Both the position numbers and the translations under genes were made by a program. Under the pieces are notes generated by a model. That model saw only the letters and a list, made by a program, of their open reading frames with translations. It was not told the origin of the DNA and made no database searches. This document shows positions 1-10,600 of a stretch of 64,000 nucleotides of DNA, one piece after another. How positions within the stretch are numbered: position 1 is the stretch's first letter; every line of letters starts with the position of its first letter. The stretch is taken from NCBI RefSeq assembly GCF_030384665.1, contig NC_083673.1:2179501-2243500 (forward strand), read 5' to 3'. This DNA is from Lodderomyces elongisporus (lineage: Eukaryota; Ascomycota; Pichiomycetes; Serinales; Debaryomycetaceae).

Positions 1-391
1 CTCCGAGACTAGTCATTGGTGGAATTAACAGAAGTAAAAGAAACAAAAGTGTCAAACCAACATAAAAGAAAGAAAACACACGTGCCGCTCCACCTTTAAG
101 ACTACCACCATCCATTTGCTATTGTCTTGTACGTATCTTGCCTCATTTCCCCTTATTTTTTTTTTTGCCTAAATCTCTCGCACTCTATTCTTTACCAATG
201 CCCGATATTCGAGCCAATAACAGAAAGCAACAGCTAATTCAGCAAAACCTCCCCTCCTTTCTCCTCTTTAGTTTACTTCAGTTTTTTTTTTTTTTACAAA
301 AAAAATTAGTTGAATATTAGTTGCATTTATTGTCTATTACTATGTATCTATATATTTTCATGCCCTTAACCTCTTATTGTGTCGACCTAGA

Positions 392-420
392 GGGTGGAGC
401 GGAGGGTGGAGGGGGGAGGG
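392..420 (+). other. G-rich island with G-quadruplex potential
   Basis: Four G runs (392-394, 404-406, 411-416, 418-420) are separated by loops of 9, 4 and 1 bases in an otherwise AT-rich flank. This fits a relaxed G-quadruplex pattern on the + strand. No direct evidence of folding or function. Confidence 0.3.
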
Positions 421-453
421 AAAAAGGAGAGAATTCCTTCTTGCACAACACAG

Positions 454-1489
454 TTCTAGAACTGTATGAGATGGAAAGAATAATAAGGTATTGGACAATG
501 TAAAAAAGTTAAAAAAGTGGTAAAAGTGAAAAAGGAAAAAAACGTAGAAAGCCACCAGCAACAAGCCAAAAAAAAATATAAAATTTACAGCCACTTCTCT
601 CTGTTTGAGGTGGTACTACACATAAAAAGCATTCTCTTCAACACAGCCCAATGGCAATTCACTTTTTTTTCTAGTCGTTTTGATTCTGAAAAGGAAAAAG
701 AACAACCACAACAACAGACAACAACAATAGACTAATACAGGTGAAACAATAAACAGATAGGGGAGAGGTTAAAGCAAAACTTTTCCTTTTTTTTTCCTTT
801 TTTCAATTTTCCTTTTCTCTTTTTTGGTAAGGGTGCTGGAGATATCGCACACAAAAACACGCAAATTCCTTCTTTCAAGGTGTCGATGGGTGATGGAGAA
901 TTCTTACCCCTTGACAAATTGTGTCATCTTCTCCAAATTACAAAGACCTTTGTGATATTGTCAATTAAATTCATTGCATATCGTCAAAAAATGATTGTTT
1001 TTTACCAAAAAAAAATAAAACCTCAATTCAACATCACAAACAACACAAACAACAACAACTACCACAACAACAAATTAGTAAAAAGACAAGGAGAAACAAA
1101 ATAGGGTTTAGTTTTAGCACCAGCTTTAGCTTCATCTTCATCTTCATCTTTATCTTCAACTGACGATTAACAATGCGTTTCTAGAACCTACCTCTAGCTT
1201 TGATTTGCCTACTCCATCACCTAAGCGATAGCATCAGATTTAATAAGATACTGAAGTTGTAATTTTATATTTTTTATTTTTTTGTTTGGCATTTTTCAGA
1301 GCCATTCTAGTGCTAAATGTTTAAAAGGAGAGGAGGAGAGGTCTTTTTTTTCTTTTTAATTCATTTGCGTTTTGTTTGATGGCAAGGTTATAATTTCTAA
1401 TCATGAACGGTTATGTTTCAAAACACCCTTTCAAACCTGCTATATCCTCACGAGTCTAGCTTTAGCTCTGTTCTCATCTAATTCTAGAA
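454..1489. promoter_or_regulatory. Cluster of three TTCTAGAA palindromic octamers (heat-shock-element-like)
   Basis: TTCTAGAA occurs at 454-461, 1179-1186 and 1482-1489. The first lies inside a perfect 16-base palindrome, acagttctagaactgt (450-465). TTCnnGAA is the two-unit form of the heat-shock factor site, so Hsf1 binding is a reasonable reading, but the third unit of a full element is not clear and the target gene lies outside the window or is the CAP gene. Regulation is inference. Confidence 0.3.
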
Positions 1490-1984
1490 CTAGATATACA
1501 CTGGTGCTAAAAAAGAAAAGAGAAAAGAGAAAAGAGAAAATAGGAGAAGCCATCAATGGCTGAAACAAGCATCAAACCTACATTCCCTACTAGCAAGTGT
1601 TTATCTCAATTCTTTTAATCAAAAATACAAAAAGAAAACATACAAAAAAAAAAAAAAATCAAAACAAATTTTGCAAATAGAAATCCTGATTACCTTAAAG
1701 AGTTCGTGTACAAAGAGAAGCCAAGGAAGCAGCTACAATGGTGGAGGAAAATGTGTAAACAAACAGCCCTCTTCAAAACAGCTACAACCTCCAAAATTAC
1801 AAACTCTAGACTCAACCACTTATGTTGAATCACCTGTTTTTTTAAAACTATTATACCGAAACACCATTCACGAACCCTATCTTTCTTTCTTTCTTTCTTT
1901 TTTTCTTTCTTTCTTTCCTTTTTTGTTTGTTTGTCTGTTTGCTTGTTTTTTTTTTTAAAAAAAATTTTATTTTATACATATATG

Positions 1985-2902
1985 TCATTTCAATAAAACC
2001 GGCGGCAAGATATTTTGCTTTCCTCGTCCTTGCATATTGCCCGGCTTTTTATAATTGCATACGATATAGTAGCCCCAGTTCTGTGCCCTACAATCCTTTA
2101 CAGCACATCCCAACTCCAGAGTCTCCTTCCAAACAATTTGACTAAAATGATTGAACTGATTAGCTAAACCATAGTCATAATCAACACCTTCAGAATACCA
2201 ACCATCGACAACTGCTTGCCCCGAAGAGTACCCAACACCCAAATTCTCACCATATGGTGCATTGGTGTGTTGGAGTCCCGCACCGCAATGGTACGAATTT
2301 GCTACAGTTTGCGCATAGGACTCAAGCTCATCACTCCAGGATAATGGCAAAACACCATGAAACATACGCTTATGATTATGAGCATTCAAGAGATCACTAG
2401 CAAATGATGATGGAGCTTTACTCATAGGTATGGGCTCAACCTTTATCAGCTCCAGTTTTGACTCTTTAGTCAATAACGGCTGTGAATCCAACTGCGCTGC
2501 TGGATGCTGAACTTTGATGTGTTGGTCATTCTCAGCAACATCTGGCGGTGATTTTGTCCCAGCATCAATTCCGATTTTAGTCTCGGCACCAGCGTCGTGT
2601 GCGTTTTGGTCCTGTAAAAGTTTGAGCTCTTCAACTAGTGGGGCAACAGCTGGTTGTGCATCAAAAACATATTCATTGGGTGGGGCAACACAACCTGTTG
2701 GAGTCACCACGTGAGGTGGATCAATAGGATTAACCAAATGTTCTGTAATGTAATACTCACCTGCATTGTCAGCAATATCTTCTCTAGTTACTGTAACATA
2801 AGCAGTAGCATATTTGAAGCACAATTTGGCCTCAACCGTTGCAACCAGTGATATAACTAGTAGTAAAACCAAAGGGAAAGGGAAAAAAGACAATCCTTTC
2901 AT
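1985..2902 (-). CDS. Secreted CAP-superfamily (Pry/Rbt4-like) protein
   Basis: Protein of 305 residues. The ATG at 2902 was chosen because it opens a clean signal peptide (MKGLSFFPFPLVLLLVISL, cut near Ala25); an upstream extension would need a TTG start. The middle, about residues 30-165, is an unstructured-looking linker. The C-terminal CAP/SCP domain (about 168-300) shows HNHKR, YGENLGVGY, HFSQIVWK and YIVCNY, matching both CAP signature motifs, with Cys206, 266, 271 and 282 placed as for the family disulfides. Yeast CAP (Pry) proteins are secreted and bind sterols and related lipids; Candida relatives (Rbt4, Rbe1) are secreted or wall-associated. A paralogous CAP domain is encoded at 33312-34454 with a wholly different N-terminal part. 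Which named Candida gene this is cannot be settled from sequence alone. Confidence 0.9.
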   Translation of the reverse strand: MKGLSFFPFPLVLLLVISLVATVEAKLCFKYATAYVTVTREDIADNAGEYYITEHLVNPIDPPHVVTPTGCVAPPNEYVFDAQPAVAPLVEELKLLQDQNAHDAGAETKIGIDAGTKSPPDVAENDQHIKVQHPAAQLDSQPLLTKESKLELIKVEPIPMSKAPSSFASDLLNAHNHKRMFHGVLPLSWSDELESYAQTVANSYHCGAGLQHTNAPYGENLGVGYSSGQAVVDGWYSEGVDYDYGLANQFNHFSQIVWKETLELGCAVKDCRAQNWGYYIVCNYKKPGNMQGRGKQNILPPVLLK

Positions 2903-3101
2903 AGTTAGAAACGAGTACAATAAAAGAATGAATATAATGGAATAACAAAACAAATAAAACAAACAAAACAAGCTGGCCTAGTTTTGGATCCAGACCTTAG
3001 TAATTTAGTCAGTCAGTCAGCCAATCAGTCGGCCAACCAGTCAGTAAGGAGCAGTCGTGGTAAAAAAAAAAAAGATAAAAAAAACCTTTTACCGACTATG
3101 A

Positions 3102-3141
<40 letters not shown>

Positions 3142-3923
3142 AATGATAGATATCGCTGATGTAAAAATACACTGGGTATGATGGTCAGAGCTTATACTTG
3201 TGTCTGTATTTGGATTGTTTACATTACAGTAAAATTCATTATTCACAGTAGCTGCGAAAACAAAATATTGTCCACAGATCACGGGCCAAGAAAGAATATT
3301 ATATCGTAGATTATTATTTTGTTCTTTCGTTTTTTTTCTTTATTTTTTTATGTTTTGCATTTCAACCACCATAGGCTCATTATACCATTAAAAAGCCAAA
3401 ATAAATCTATCATCAATATCTATTATTCAATATGAGCAGTAGATGGAACACGAGAGAGAAATATTGATTTTTTCATTTTGGAAGGCCATCCCGGGATAAA
3501 CTAGCTCAAAAAATATCCAAGTTTAAGTTCTGTTCTCCTCCATGTTGTGGACTTGACTCGGAGTACATGTACGTATATGCAATTTTCGTATCCTGTTCCT
3601 TATTTTCTATATATTCCTTGATTTATAATTTTGTACTTTCTCATACAGCCACCTTCTTTTCTTCTTCTTCTTCTTCTTCTTCTTCTTCTTCTTCTTCTTC
3701 TTCTTCTTCTTCTTCTTTTTCTTCATTTCCCGTCTCCTCCCACCAATGTTTGACTGATTAAAGACCCAGAATATTGGGAAACGTAGTATCGTTACCCGGT
3801 ATCCACAAAAAATTAATAAAACAAAGTAAATACAAAGAAAATAAAAAACAAGTACAAAACAAGTACAAAGAAAGTACAAGTAGTTTTTTATTAGACATGC
3901 AAATCACCCATTTATTCTCTCAT
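2903..3923. other. Intergenic region with TA and CTT microsatellites
   Basis: It separates the divergent start of the CAP gene from the 3' end of HCS1. It contains an imperfect CAGT repeat (about 3007-3050), an alternating TA run bounded by ATACAT and ATGTAT (about 3103-3138) and a long CTT run (3661-3716). No gene was recognised; open frames over the CTT run encode only homopolymers. Confidence 0.6.
3661..3716. repeat. (CTT)n microsatellite, about 18 units
   Basis: Nearly pure CTT repeat downstream of HCS1 (- strand), so it falls in the HCS1 3' flank and reads as GAA on the HCS1 strand. Confidence 0.9.
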
Positions 3924-6173
3924 CTATGCCCCTTCGCTTGCTTCCAAATACTCATCCAAGTTTGGATACACAATCTCATACGGCTTCACAAATTGTCCAT
4001 CTTCATATCCATCTTCGACATATTTACTCCAATCCTTCAAGAATTTGTGTCCACTTTGACTCATCAACAGCAAATCTCCAATAACACAGAGTTGTCTTTT
4101 GGGTCTGGTTATTGCAACATTGAGTCTACGCTCCTCACTCAAAAACCCTACTTCATTGTCATCGTTGGATCTAACCAACGTTAAAATAATCACTTCTTTC
4201 TCCCGACCTTGGAAACCATCAACGGTACTGATTTCGATTTGTGAATCAGGACCAAATTGCTTCTTCAATAAAAGTACTTGCGCGGCATATGGTGCAATAA
4301 CGCCAATATCTGTAGGTTGTACACCGCTCTTCAACAACTTTTTAATATGTGCCTTCACAATCAAGAGCTCCATTTCATTATATTTGGAGTCACCGCATTT
4401 TACCGACTCCAATATCTGTTCGGGAAACTCTCCACCTTGGGTATCGTACCAGATACACTGCAGAACAGTATCATCATTTTTCTGCACACCTGAAAGGTCA
4501 AGCAACGAGATATCTTTAACCAGATCAGCACTTTTTAATTTATCTTTGTAAAGTTGCATGCTTGGAAATTTCATAATTGAGTCATTCATACGATATTGTA
4601 CGTCGAGGAGAGTCTTGAATTTTTCTCCATCAAGCTTTTTAACCAAACGATCAAAAAGTGTAGTTTCAAGTATTGACGTTTCGTTGCTGCAGTCGTTACT
4701 CTTGTCCTGATCCTTGTTCTTGTTCTTGTTCTCTTTCATGTTCTTGTTCCTACTACTGTTACTCCCTGACAGCATGACAGTAGGTGGTAATTGCATATTG
4801 TCACCAGCAATAACTAATCTTTTAAAATTGTCATTAATCAACAATGGGATCCAGCATTGTGGTTCTAGCGATTGTGAGACTTCGTCAATTATAATTGTAT
4901 CAAATTTAACATTGCTTCTCTTGAGTTCATATGATCCAGCTCCATGAAGTGTAGCTAGAATAACCTTGGCATTTTGAAGGAGCTCTTGCACAACCTTTCG
5001 TTCTCTTTGGATCAACTCTTTTTTCAACAATTTGAGCTCTTGATACAACACTTTTCTTTCTGCATACCGTTTTGTCTTTTTTATTTTGCCCAAAGTTGTT
5101 TGTATATCATTTTCCACGTCCGAAATAACATCACGACCATAGCTTTTAGAAATAACATCAAGCGAGTGCTGAAGATTGACAGGTAAAAGTCTTGCCGGAT
5201 GTCCTATTCTGATAAGATCACCCGCTTTGTATTTATCACCTAGTCTTTCCAATATCGTGTCAACAGAAATATTTGAGGGTCCACATACTAACACTTTCTC
5301 TCCACAATCTGTCAATTGCCTGATGAGCTCAATTATCGTCATTGTCTTTCCCGTACCTGGAGGTCCAAAAATGATGGATATGTTGGACTTGTTTATAGCA
5401 AAATCAATAGCTCGTTTTTGGGAATCGTTCAACCCTGGGTTATGAAATTCCATCTTGGCACCTAATGTGCCATTATCTTTCGCGATATATTTGGTTTCAC
5501 CCAAAAGTAGTCTATGTATATCGTTCTTCTCGTTATCTTTCAACTCCTTAACTTTATTGACTGTAGAAATCATCCTCTTGTACGTTACAGAATTTGCCAA
5601 CTTTACAATCCACAATCTCGCCAGCGGGTCATTGGTATTATTGTAATAATTGAGAACTTTATCATCACTAGTGGATTCATCGACGGAAACAGTGATTGTC
5701 AGGGTAGAAACCTTGGCAACAACAGCTTCAAGCGACTCACCGGCATTATTACTATCATCACTATCTTCATTATTAACGCAGTCATTATTACTCTTCCTCT
5801 TCTTACTATCATTATTGCTTTTGCTGTCTCCGCCATCACCACCTTTTTTGAATTTGTCTCCTTTTGACCTTGTCGCTCCTTTCTTGATACTTTTTTCCGA
5901 TTTGGCCATTCTCGATATTCGAACTATATCACCGGTTTTCATCGTACTTGTTGACAACTCTCCATCAGAAACTGCATTGTCAAGTTGCAATTCCAATATT
6001 GTTTTACCCCCGATTCCTGTTCTTATATTCACTATATTCAAGTTGATAATAGCGAGACCAAGTTGTGCCAATTTCTTAGGGGAGTAGGCATTGATATAAG
6101 AGGATGTTGTAGCGACATCTTCTTCTTGCTCTTTTATTATTGCATCTCTGAATTTGTCAAATAAATCGTTCAT
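3924..6173 (-). CDS. HCS1: DNA helicase A (SMUBP2/Hcs1 family, superfamily 1)
   Basis: A 749-residue superfamily-1 helicase of the Hcs1/IGHMBP2 group. In S. cerevisiae, Hcs1 is a 5'-to-3' DNA helicase that copurifies with DNA polymerase alpha. Visible motifs: Walker A GPPGTGKT at residues 270-277, Walker B IIIDEVSQS, STVDGFQGRE (motif V region) and LNVAITRPKRQL (motif VI). The N-terminal part contains the beta-rich 1B-like region. Two low-complexity inserts stand out: a Lys/Ser/Asp/Asn tract around residues 92-150, and an Asn/Lys/Asp-rich insert after the Walker B block that is encoded by CTTGTT-type repeats near 4698-4760. They probably explain why it is longer than the yeast protein of roughly 680 residues. 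The start ATG at 6173 is the first in frame. No R3H domain is seen. Confidence 0.93.
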   Translation of the reverse strand: MNDLFDKFRDAIIKEQEEDVATTSSYINAYSPKKLAQLGLAIINLNIVNIRTGIGGKTILELQLDNAVSDGELSTSTMKTGDIVRISRMAKSEKSIKKGATRSKGDKFKKGGDGGDSKSNNDSKKRKSNNDCVNNEDSDDSNNAGESLEAVVAKVSTLTITVSVDESTSDDKVLNYYNNTNDPLARLWIVKLANSVTYKRMISTVNKVKELKDNEKNDIHRLLLGETKYIAKDNGTLGAKMEFHNPGLNDSQKRAIDFAINKSNISIIFGPPGTGKTMTIIELIRQLTDCGEKVLVCGPSNISVDTILERLGDKYKAGDLIRIGHPARLLPVNLQHSLDVISKSYGRDVISDVENDIQTTLGKIKKTKRYAERKVLYQELKLLKKELIQRERKVVQELLQNAKVILATLHGAGSYELKRSNVKFDTIIIDEVSQSLEPQCWIPLLINDNFKRLVIAGDNMQLPPTVMLSGSNSSRNKNMKENKNKNKDQDKSNDCSNETSILETTLFDRLVKKLDGEKFKTLLDVQYRMNDSIMKFPSMQLYKDKLKSADLVKDISLLDLSGVQKNDDTVLQCIWYDTQGGEFPEQILESVKCGDSKYNEMELLIVKAHIKKLLKSGVQPTDIGVIAPYAAQVLLLKKQFGPDSQIEISTVDGFQGREKEVIILTLVRSNDDNEVGFLSEERRLNVAITRPKRQLCVIGDLLLMSQSGHKFLKDWSKYVEDGYEDGQFVKPYEIVYPNLDEYLEASEGA

Positions 6174-6739
6174 TTGATAAAAGAAAAAGGGAGAAATGGC
6201 AAAAAAAAAAAAAAAAGAACAACTGATGGATCAATACAGGGATATAAGTGTGAATTTAGATATATATATATATACATGTATAGGTACGTATGTGTGAATT
6301 CGTTTTTCAGAGGCTATTATAACTTTGTTTCCGTCACTACGAAAGCATTCTTCGCAATACCTCACGCATCTCGAATTCAAATTTAAGTAACTTCTAATAC
6401 TACCATTATTATTGAAACGATTGTTATAAACATAACTATAACAATAGTAGACGAGTTTTTTATTTTTTTTTTTTTAGTTTTTGATATAGGGCCCTACTGA
6501 TCAAGATAATGTACCTTGATATACTTAACTATCAAGTCTTGAATGACTGGCCACTGAACTTATCTGCAATAAGTTCATACTAAAGAAGAAGAAAAAGAAG
6601 GAAAAAAACAGAAAAAAACAAAAGTTGATATATTTAAAATTTAAAACTTATAGCATTTTAATGTCTCTCGACATCTACATACTAATATCGAGCTTGGTTG
6701 GCCAAGAAAGATTTTTTTTTTTTCGTAAGATTGCACCAT
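6174..6739. other. HCS1 upstream region
   Basis: Gene-free spacer between the HCS1 start and the 3' end of the DUF1748 gene, both on the - strand. It contains an A-run (6201-6216), a short TA run (about 6258-6275) and nothing else I can interpret. It presumably holds the HCS1 promoter. Confidence 0.5.
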
Positions 6740-7054
6740 TCAATTTTCGTTTTGCTTAAAATCATTAATATCTCTTCCAGTCTGTCTCTTGATAAACTCT
6801 GCACCTTCATTTTGTAATTTATCCAAGATCAAGTTTCTTTGCTTGAAATAACCAGTCATTTTTAAAAAACTGACCACGTAATCATAACATGTTTCGCCAA
6901 AAGATAAGTAGTTGCCAAACCAGCGACGAAAATCTATGCTGCTAAAATGTGAAACATCAAACTGTAAACCAGTATTTCGATGGATCCCAGCGAGGATTAT
7001 CGATATAAGGACGAGATCAATTGAATAGTGCGTTAACTTACCAAGCTTAATCAT
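6740..7054 (-). CDS. Small DUF1748-family protein
   Basis: The unspliced reading from the ATG at 7054 gives 104 residues starting MIKLGKLTHYSID. The core (LGKLTHY, LISIILAGIHRNTGL, NYLSFGE, GYFKQR) matches the small fungal DUF1748 family as I know it, with a hydrophobic N-terminal helix; members are usually about 75-100 residues and poorly characterised. The last 30 residues are a charged extension. The S. cerevisiae relative is, I believe, YKL018C-A, which lies beside HCS1 and SWD2 there, and the gene here also neighbours HCS1. An alternative N-terminus through a 74-base intron (7046-7119) joins ATG-TCA to CTT-GGT-AAG and gives MSLGKLTHY; that may be the true form. A palindromic CACGTG site lies upstream at 7252-7261. 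Confidence 0.75.
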   Translation of the reverse strand: MIKLGKLTHYSIDLVLISIILAGIHRNTGLQFDVSHFSSIDFRRWFGNYLSFGETCYDYVVSFLKMTGYFKQRNLILDKLQNEGAEFIKRQTGRDINDFKQNEN

Positions 7055-7119
7055 CAAGTTAGTTGTCCAAATTTTGTACTAATGAAATTAGGAATATGGG
7101 ATACAAGACTAAAACATAC
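7046..7119 (-). other. Possible intron at the 5' end of the DUF1748 gene
   Basis: On the - strand ATG-TCA (7125-7120) is followed directly by a GTATGT donor (7119-7114). An ACTAAC branch-like sequence and an AAG acceptor ending at 7046 follow, and splicing gives MSLGKLTHY in frame. The donor is canonical; the branch lacks the first T, and AAG is a weak acceptor. The unspliced ATG at 7054 also works, so this is a candidate only. Confidence 0.4.
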
Positions 7120-7125
7120 TGACAT

Positions 7126-7665
7126 CGTGTGGGTGTCCAAGTTTATGAAGATTATTAATGTTTATGCTAGAGGTTCAAGTTTGAACTTGGTTGCAGGGGG
7201 GAAACAGAATTTAAAAGATAAAGTATTGAAGAAAGATCACAGAATAATAGAATCACGTGATAATATGTTAACCAAATAGTTAACTATTTAATTATTTATT
7301 TTTGTATTTATTTTTATAGTTCTCTAAGGCACAGTCAATTTTGAGTAATTACAACGCTATTAAGCAAGATCATAAGCAGAGGTCTAGTAACTGTGACTCA
7401 AGTCAATTTTTAGCAGAACATTCTTTTAGTTTTCAATTGATTCTATGTCTGTGTATTATTTTTTTTTCGTATTTTGTATTTTGTATTTTGTATTTTGTAT
7501 TTTCTTTTTCCTTTTCTTTTCTTTTCATTTCCTTCCTTACTCTGTTTTCAATTTTTGGTTTTAAATACATTTGATGAAAACATAAATGTTTTTATATACT
7601 TATATATATACTACAGTCCTTTCTCCGCTTGTTTCCAAACAAGCTTCTTCATGAATATTTCATGG
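7126..7665. other. Spacer between URB1 3' end and the DUF1748 gene
   Basis: It holds the DUF1748 promoter and the URB1 3' flank. It contains a palindromic CACGTG element (7252-7261), a repeated TATTTTG run (about 7470-7502) and a T/C-rich tract to about 7550. No gene was recognised. Confidence 0.5.
7252..7261. promoter_or_regulatory. Cbf1-type palindrome ATCACGTGAT
   Basis: Perfect 10-base palindrome matching the RTCACGTGAY consensus of the bHLH factor Cbf1. It lies about 130-200 bases upstream of the DUF1748 start codons. Binding is inference from the consensus. Confidence 0.4.
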
Positions 7666-10600
7666 CTACGATGATAGAGCATTGTGCAATCTTTGCAACT
7701 CTTTTGTAAGAGTGTGACTTGTCCATTCCTGAACCCTTTTGCTTTCACCAACACTGACTTCAAACCTGCACAAGATTGAATCAACGTTGTTTTTCAACTG
7801 CTGTGTGAAAATCTTGCTGCTGGCTTCTTCTTTATTTTCCTTTTGGTTCAAAGTTTGAATAAATAATTCCAAAAATGTCAAGATACCAAATCTAGTGATT
7901 AACAAGTCAGAACCTTGGTCAATACTCTGTATTTTGTAGATAAATTTCAAAATAGATGTCTTTAGCTTCATGTTTATGTACTCTGAATTGATCAAGTTTA
8001 AGATTGCTTCAATTTGAGATGACTTCAACACGGCCAAGTCTGCAACGGTCGACACACCTTCAGTCATCTGCTCAATAACCCATGTCAATTCTCTATAATA
8101 CCACTCGCTTGATTCAGATGGGTAAATAATGGAGCTCCACAATGGCACCTCCCAACTTTTTAATTTGGGATGGGACAAGACATACCGGTAAACTTTTTCA
8201 TAAAGAAAATGACCTGGATTGGACAATATAGGAACAAACTGTGAATATATAAACCAAACAAGTTTACCAATTTGTGGAGGAGGCTTTCCATCACCTGATA
8301 CGGAGGGTTGTTGTTGATGTTGATGTTGATGTTGTTGTTGCTGATGGGCCAATGTGAATAGAATAGAAGAAATAAATACTTTGTAAATGTTTTTATCTTT
8401 AAACTGGTTATTCACCTCACTATCGATGGAAACAAGAATTTTGTTTAAAATCACTTTAGATATGCCTTGATAATCCTCATTTGGTAAGTTTGCAATAATG
8501 AATTGTAAAAATCCATTATCAATCATATTCTTGATATTAAAATTATAGGACACGCTTCCATCCTCTTCTTTTTTGTATTGGAGCAACTCCTCGTTATTTA
8601 AAACAACCATTAATAAAAACTCGGCATCGTAAGCAAGACGCTCTTGAGAGGAGTTTAAGGAATTTTGTTGTTCAAGCGTTTTCATTTGCAACCAAATTTC
8701 CTCAGGCGCTAATCTAGAGCCATTAGTCTTGGCAAACATAGGTAAACCCATTTGACAACTGCTAAGTGTGTTCAGAATAGTTGTTTTATTCAATGTGATG
8801 GTGAACTGGCCATTTCGACTCACAATCAATTTCTCTTGACCGCCACCAGTAACTAGTTCCTTTTCATTCTCGGCTAGCTCCTCTGAAAGTTCCCAAGTTG
8901 CAACTTTGGCTATCCAAGTGATTGCAAGTTTAGCCTCCATTTTTTGCAAAACTTGTTTCAAAAGCAAGTCCTCAGCTCTGTTCAAGCCCTGGTATTTGAC
9001 CAAAATATTATCAACGCTTGCCATGTTTGATAATTTCAGATGATCAAAATTGAATAATATAAAGATGATTATAGCGGCATAATAGCGCGCATCTGCATTT
9101 TCACTACTGGGTAAATCATCCAACACAGAAAGTGCAGTCAAGCTAATTTGAAACAAACGTTGAAAGTTGATTTTGTTTTTGGGAGCTGTTAAAATCATTT
9201 TAGCAACATATTGCAAATTAATTGCATTCTTGGCGAATTTGGATTGTAAAATAACTTCTAATTGAGTATTGAGCACATTTGCTGGTGCTATAGACCAAAT
9301 GTCCGAGTGCAGAATGTGGTAGTCACCCATACTGGTTAAAAAATTCGTGAAATTTTCTGATAATGTGTCTGATTCTGCAAACTTTTTAGTAATGTAAAGC
9401 ATAGTCTTGTGAAGCCACTGCGTCAACTTGATACCACTTGAAGTAGATAAAGATTGTGGTGATCTTGAAACTAATCTGATAAACGACGAGTTCAAAGTTT
9501 GCTTATAGTCAATCACTATGAAAACTTGTAAAAGAGTGTCCGAATCAACATTTTTCTGCGTTGCAAGAATAACTAAAATATCGTTCCAAACACTAGACGT
9601 ACCATTCTGACACGTATCTGAATTGAGCTTTCTCGTTATTATTTCATTAACCTCAGACATCAACAAAGATGGAACTTCAAATTCAGCTTGAATTAAGGAT
9701 GATGCAATCAATAATTTCAAGTCATCATCATTTGGCAAGGTCAAACTAGCCAATTTTGAAGCTAGGGAATTGGAATCGGACTCAGAGCTTGCACTTGGAG
9801 CCAAGTACAAACTGGAGCGACTTTTGAATTTCCTGATTAAAAGAGGAAGCAACGGCTTATCACTTGTGTGGTTTGAAATTATCTTGGTTAACAACAGATG
9901 CAACTGTATGTCGTTGAACCCCATGAGGCTATCATTAATAATTGCAGTCAACATCTCAAGTCTCTTATCCGCATGAGTGTCATAGATTTTCCAAAACTGA
10001 TCAACCGTAAATACCATATTTCCCCGTTTTATAATCTGTGCTGTCAATGAAGTAATAAAAACAGGATCACTAGAGACATCTAGCAACCTTTTCAATTGAT
10101 CATCGTCCAATGCCCAAGCAAAGGAAAGCATTGAAATTTTTTGTTTGGGAAAAATGCCTTCTTCAATGTAATTTAAAAGATCTTCAGGTAACACTTTTCT
10201 TGGTAGTTCCTCAAGTATATCATTATAAAACTGCAAACTCAACTTTGTGTTTGTGTTTGTGTCTGAATTTGTGTCTGAGTTTGTGTTTGTGTTTGTATCT
10301 GAGTTTGTGTCTGTGTCTGTGTCTGAGTTTGTGTCTGAGTTTGTGTCTGAGTTTGTGTCTATGTTTGTATTTGTATCTAGAACTTTACTTCCATCTTCAT
10401 TTCCATTCTCAACTTCACTTCTAAATAATGGTTTCCAAATTGCACCAGAGGTGAAATACTTGATTGCTTGTTCGTCACAATTCATCAAGAAATTCCATAT
10501 TTTACTGAATATGATTTTTATCAATGGCTGAGCAGACTCCAATGTTGGATTTGAATTTATTGTTTGCAACAAGGACAAAATTGCAGCAAAGTCCAAGTTT

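Larger units (their letters stand above)
1..1984. other. Gene-free, low-complexity left flank
   Basis: No convincing coding region was seen on either strand; the open frames here are short, lack a plausible product and are driven by T-, A- or CT-rich tracts. The stretch holds a G-rich island (392-420), a 16-base palindrome centred at 457/458, three copies of the octamer TTCTAGAA (454, 1179, 1482), one CACGTG (79-84), a CATCTT-type run near 1130-1157, an AAAAGAG run near 1511-1540 and a CTTT tract at about 1879-1919. It probably contains the 3' flank of the CAP gene on its right and a promoter or 3' flank of a gene beyond the left edge. Confidence 0.6.
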
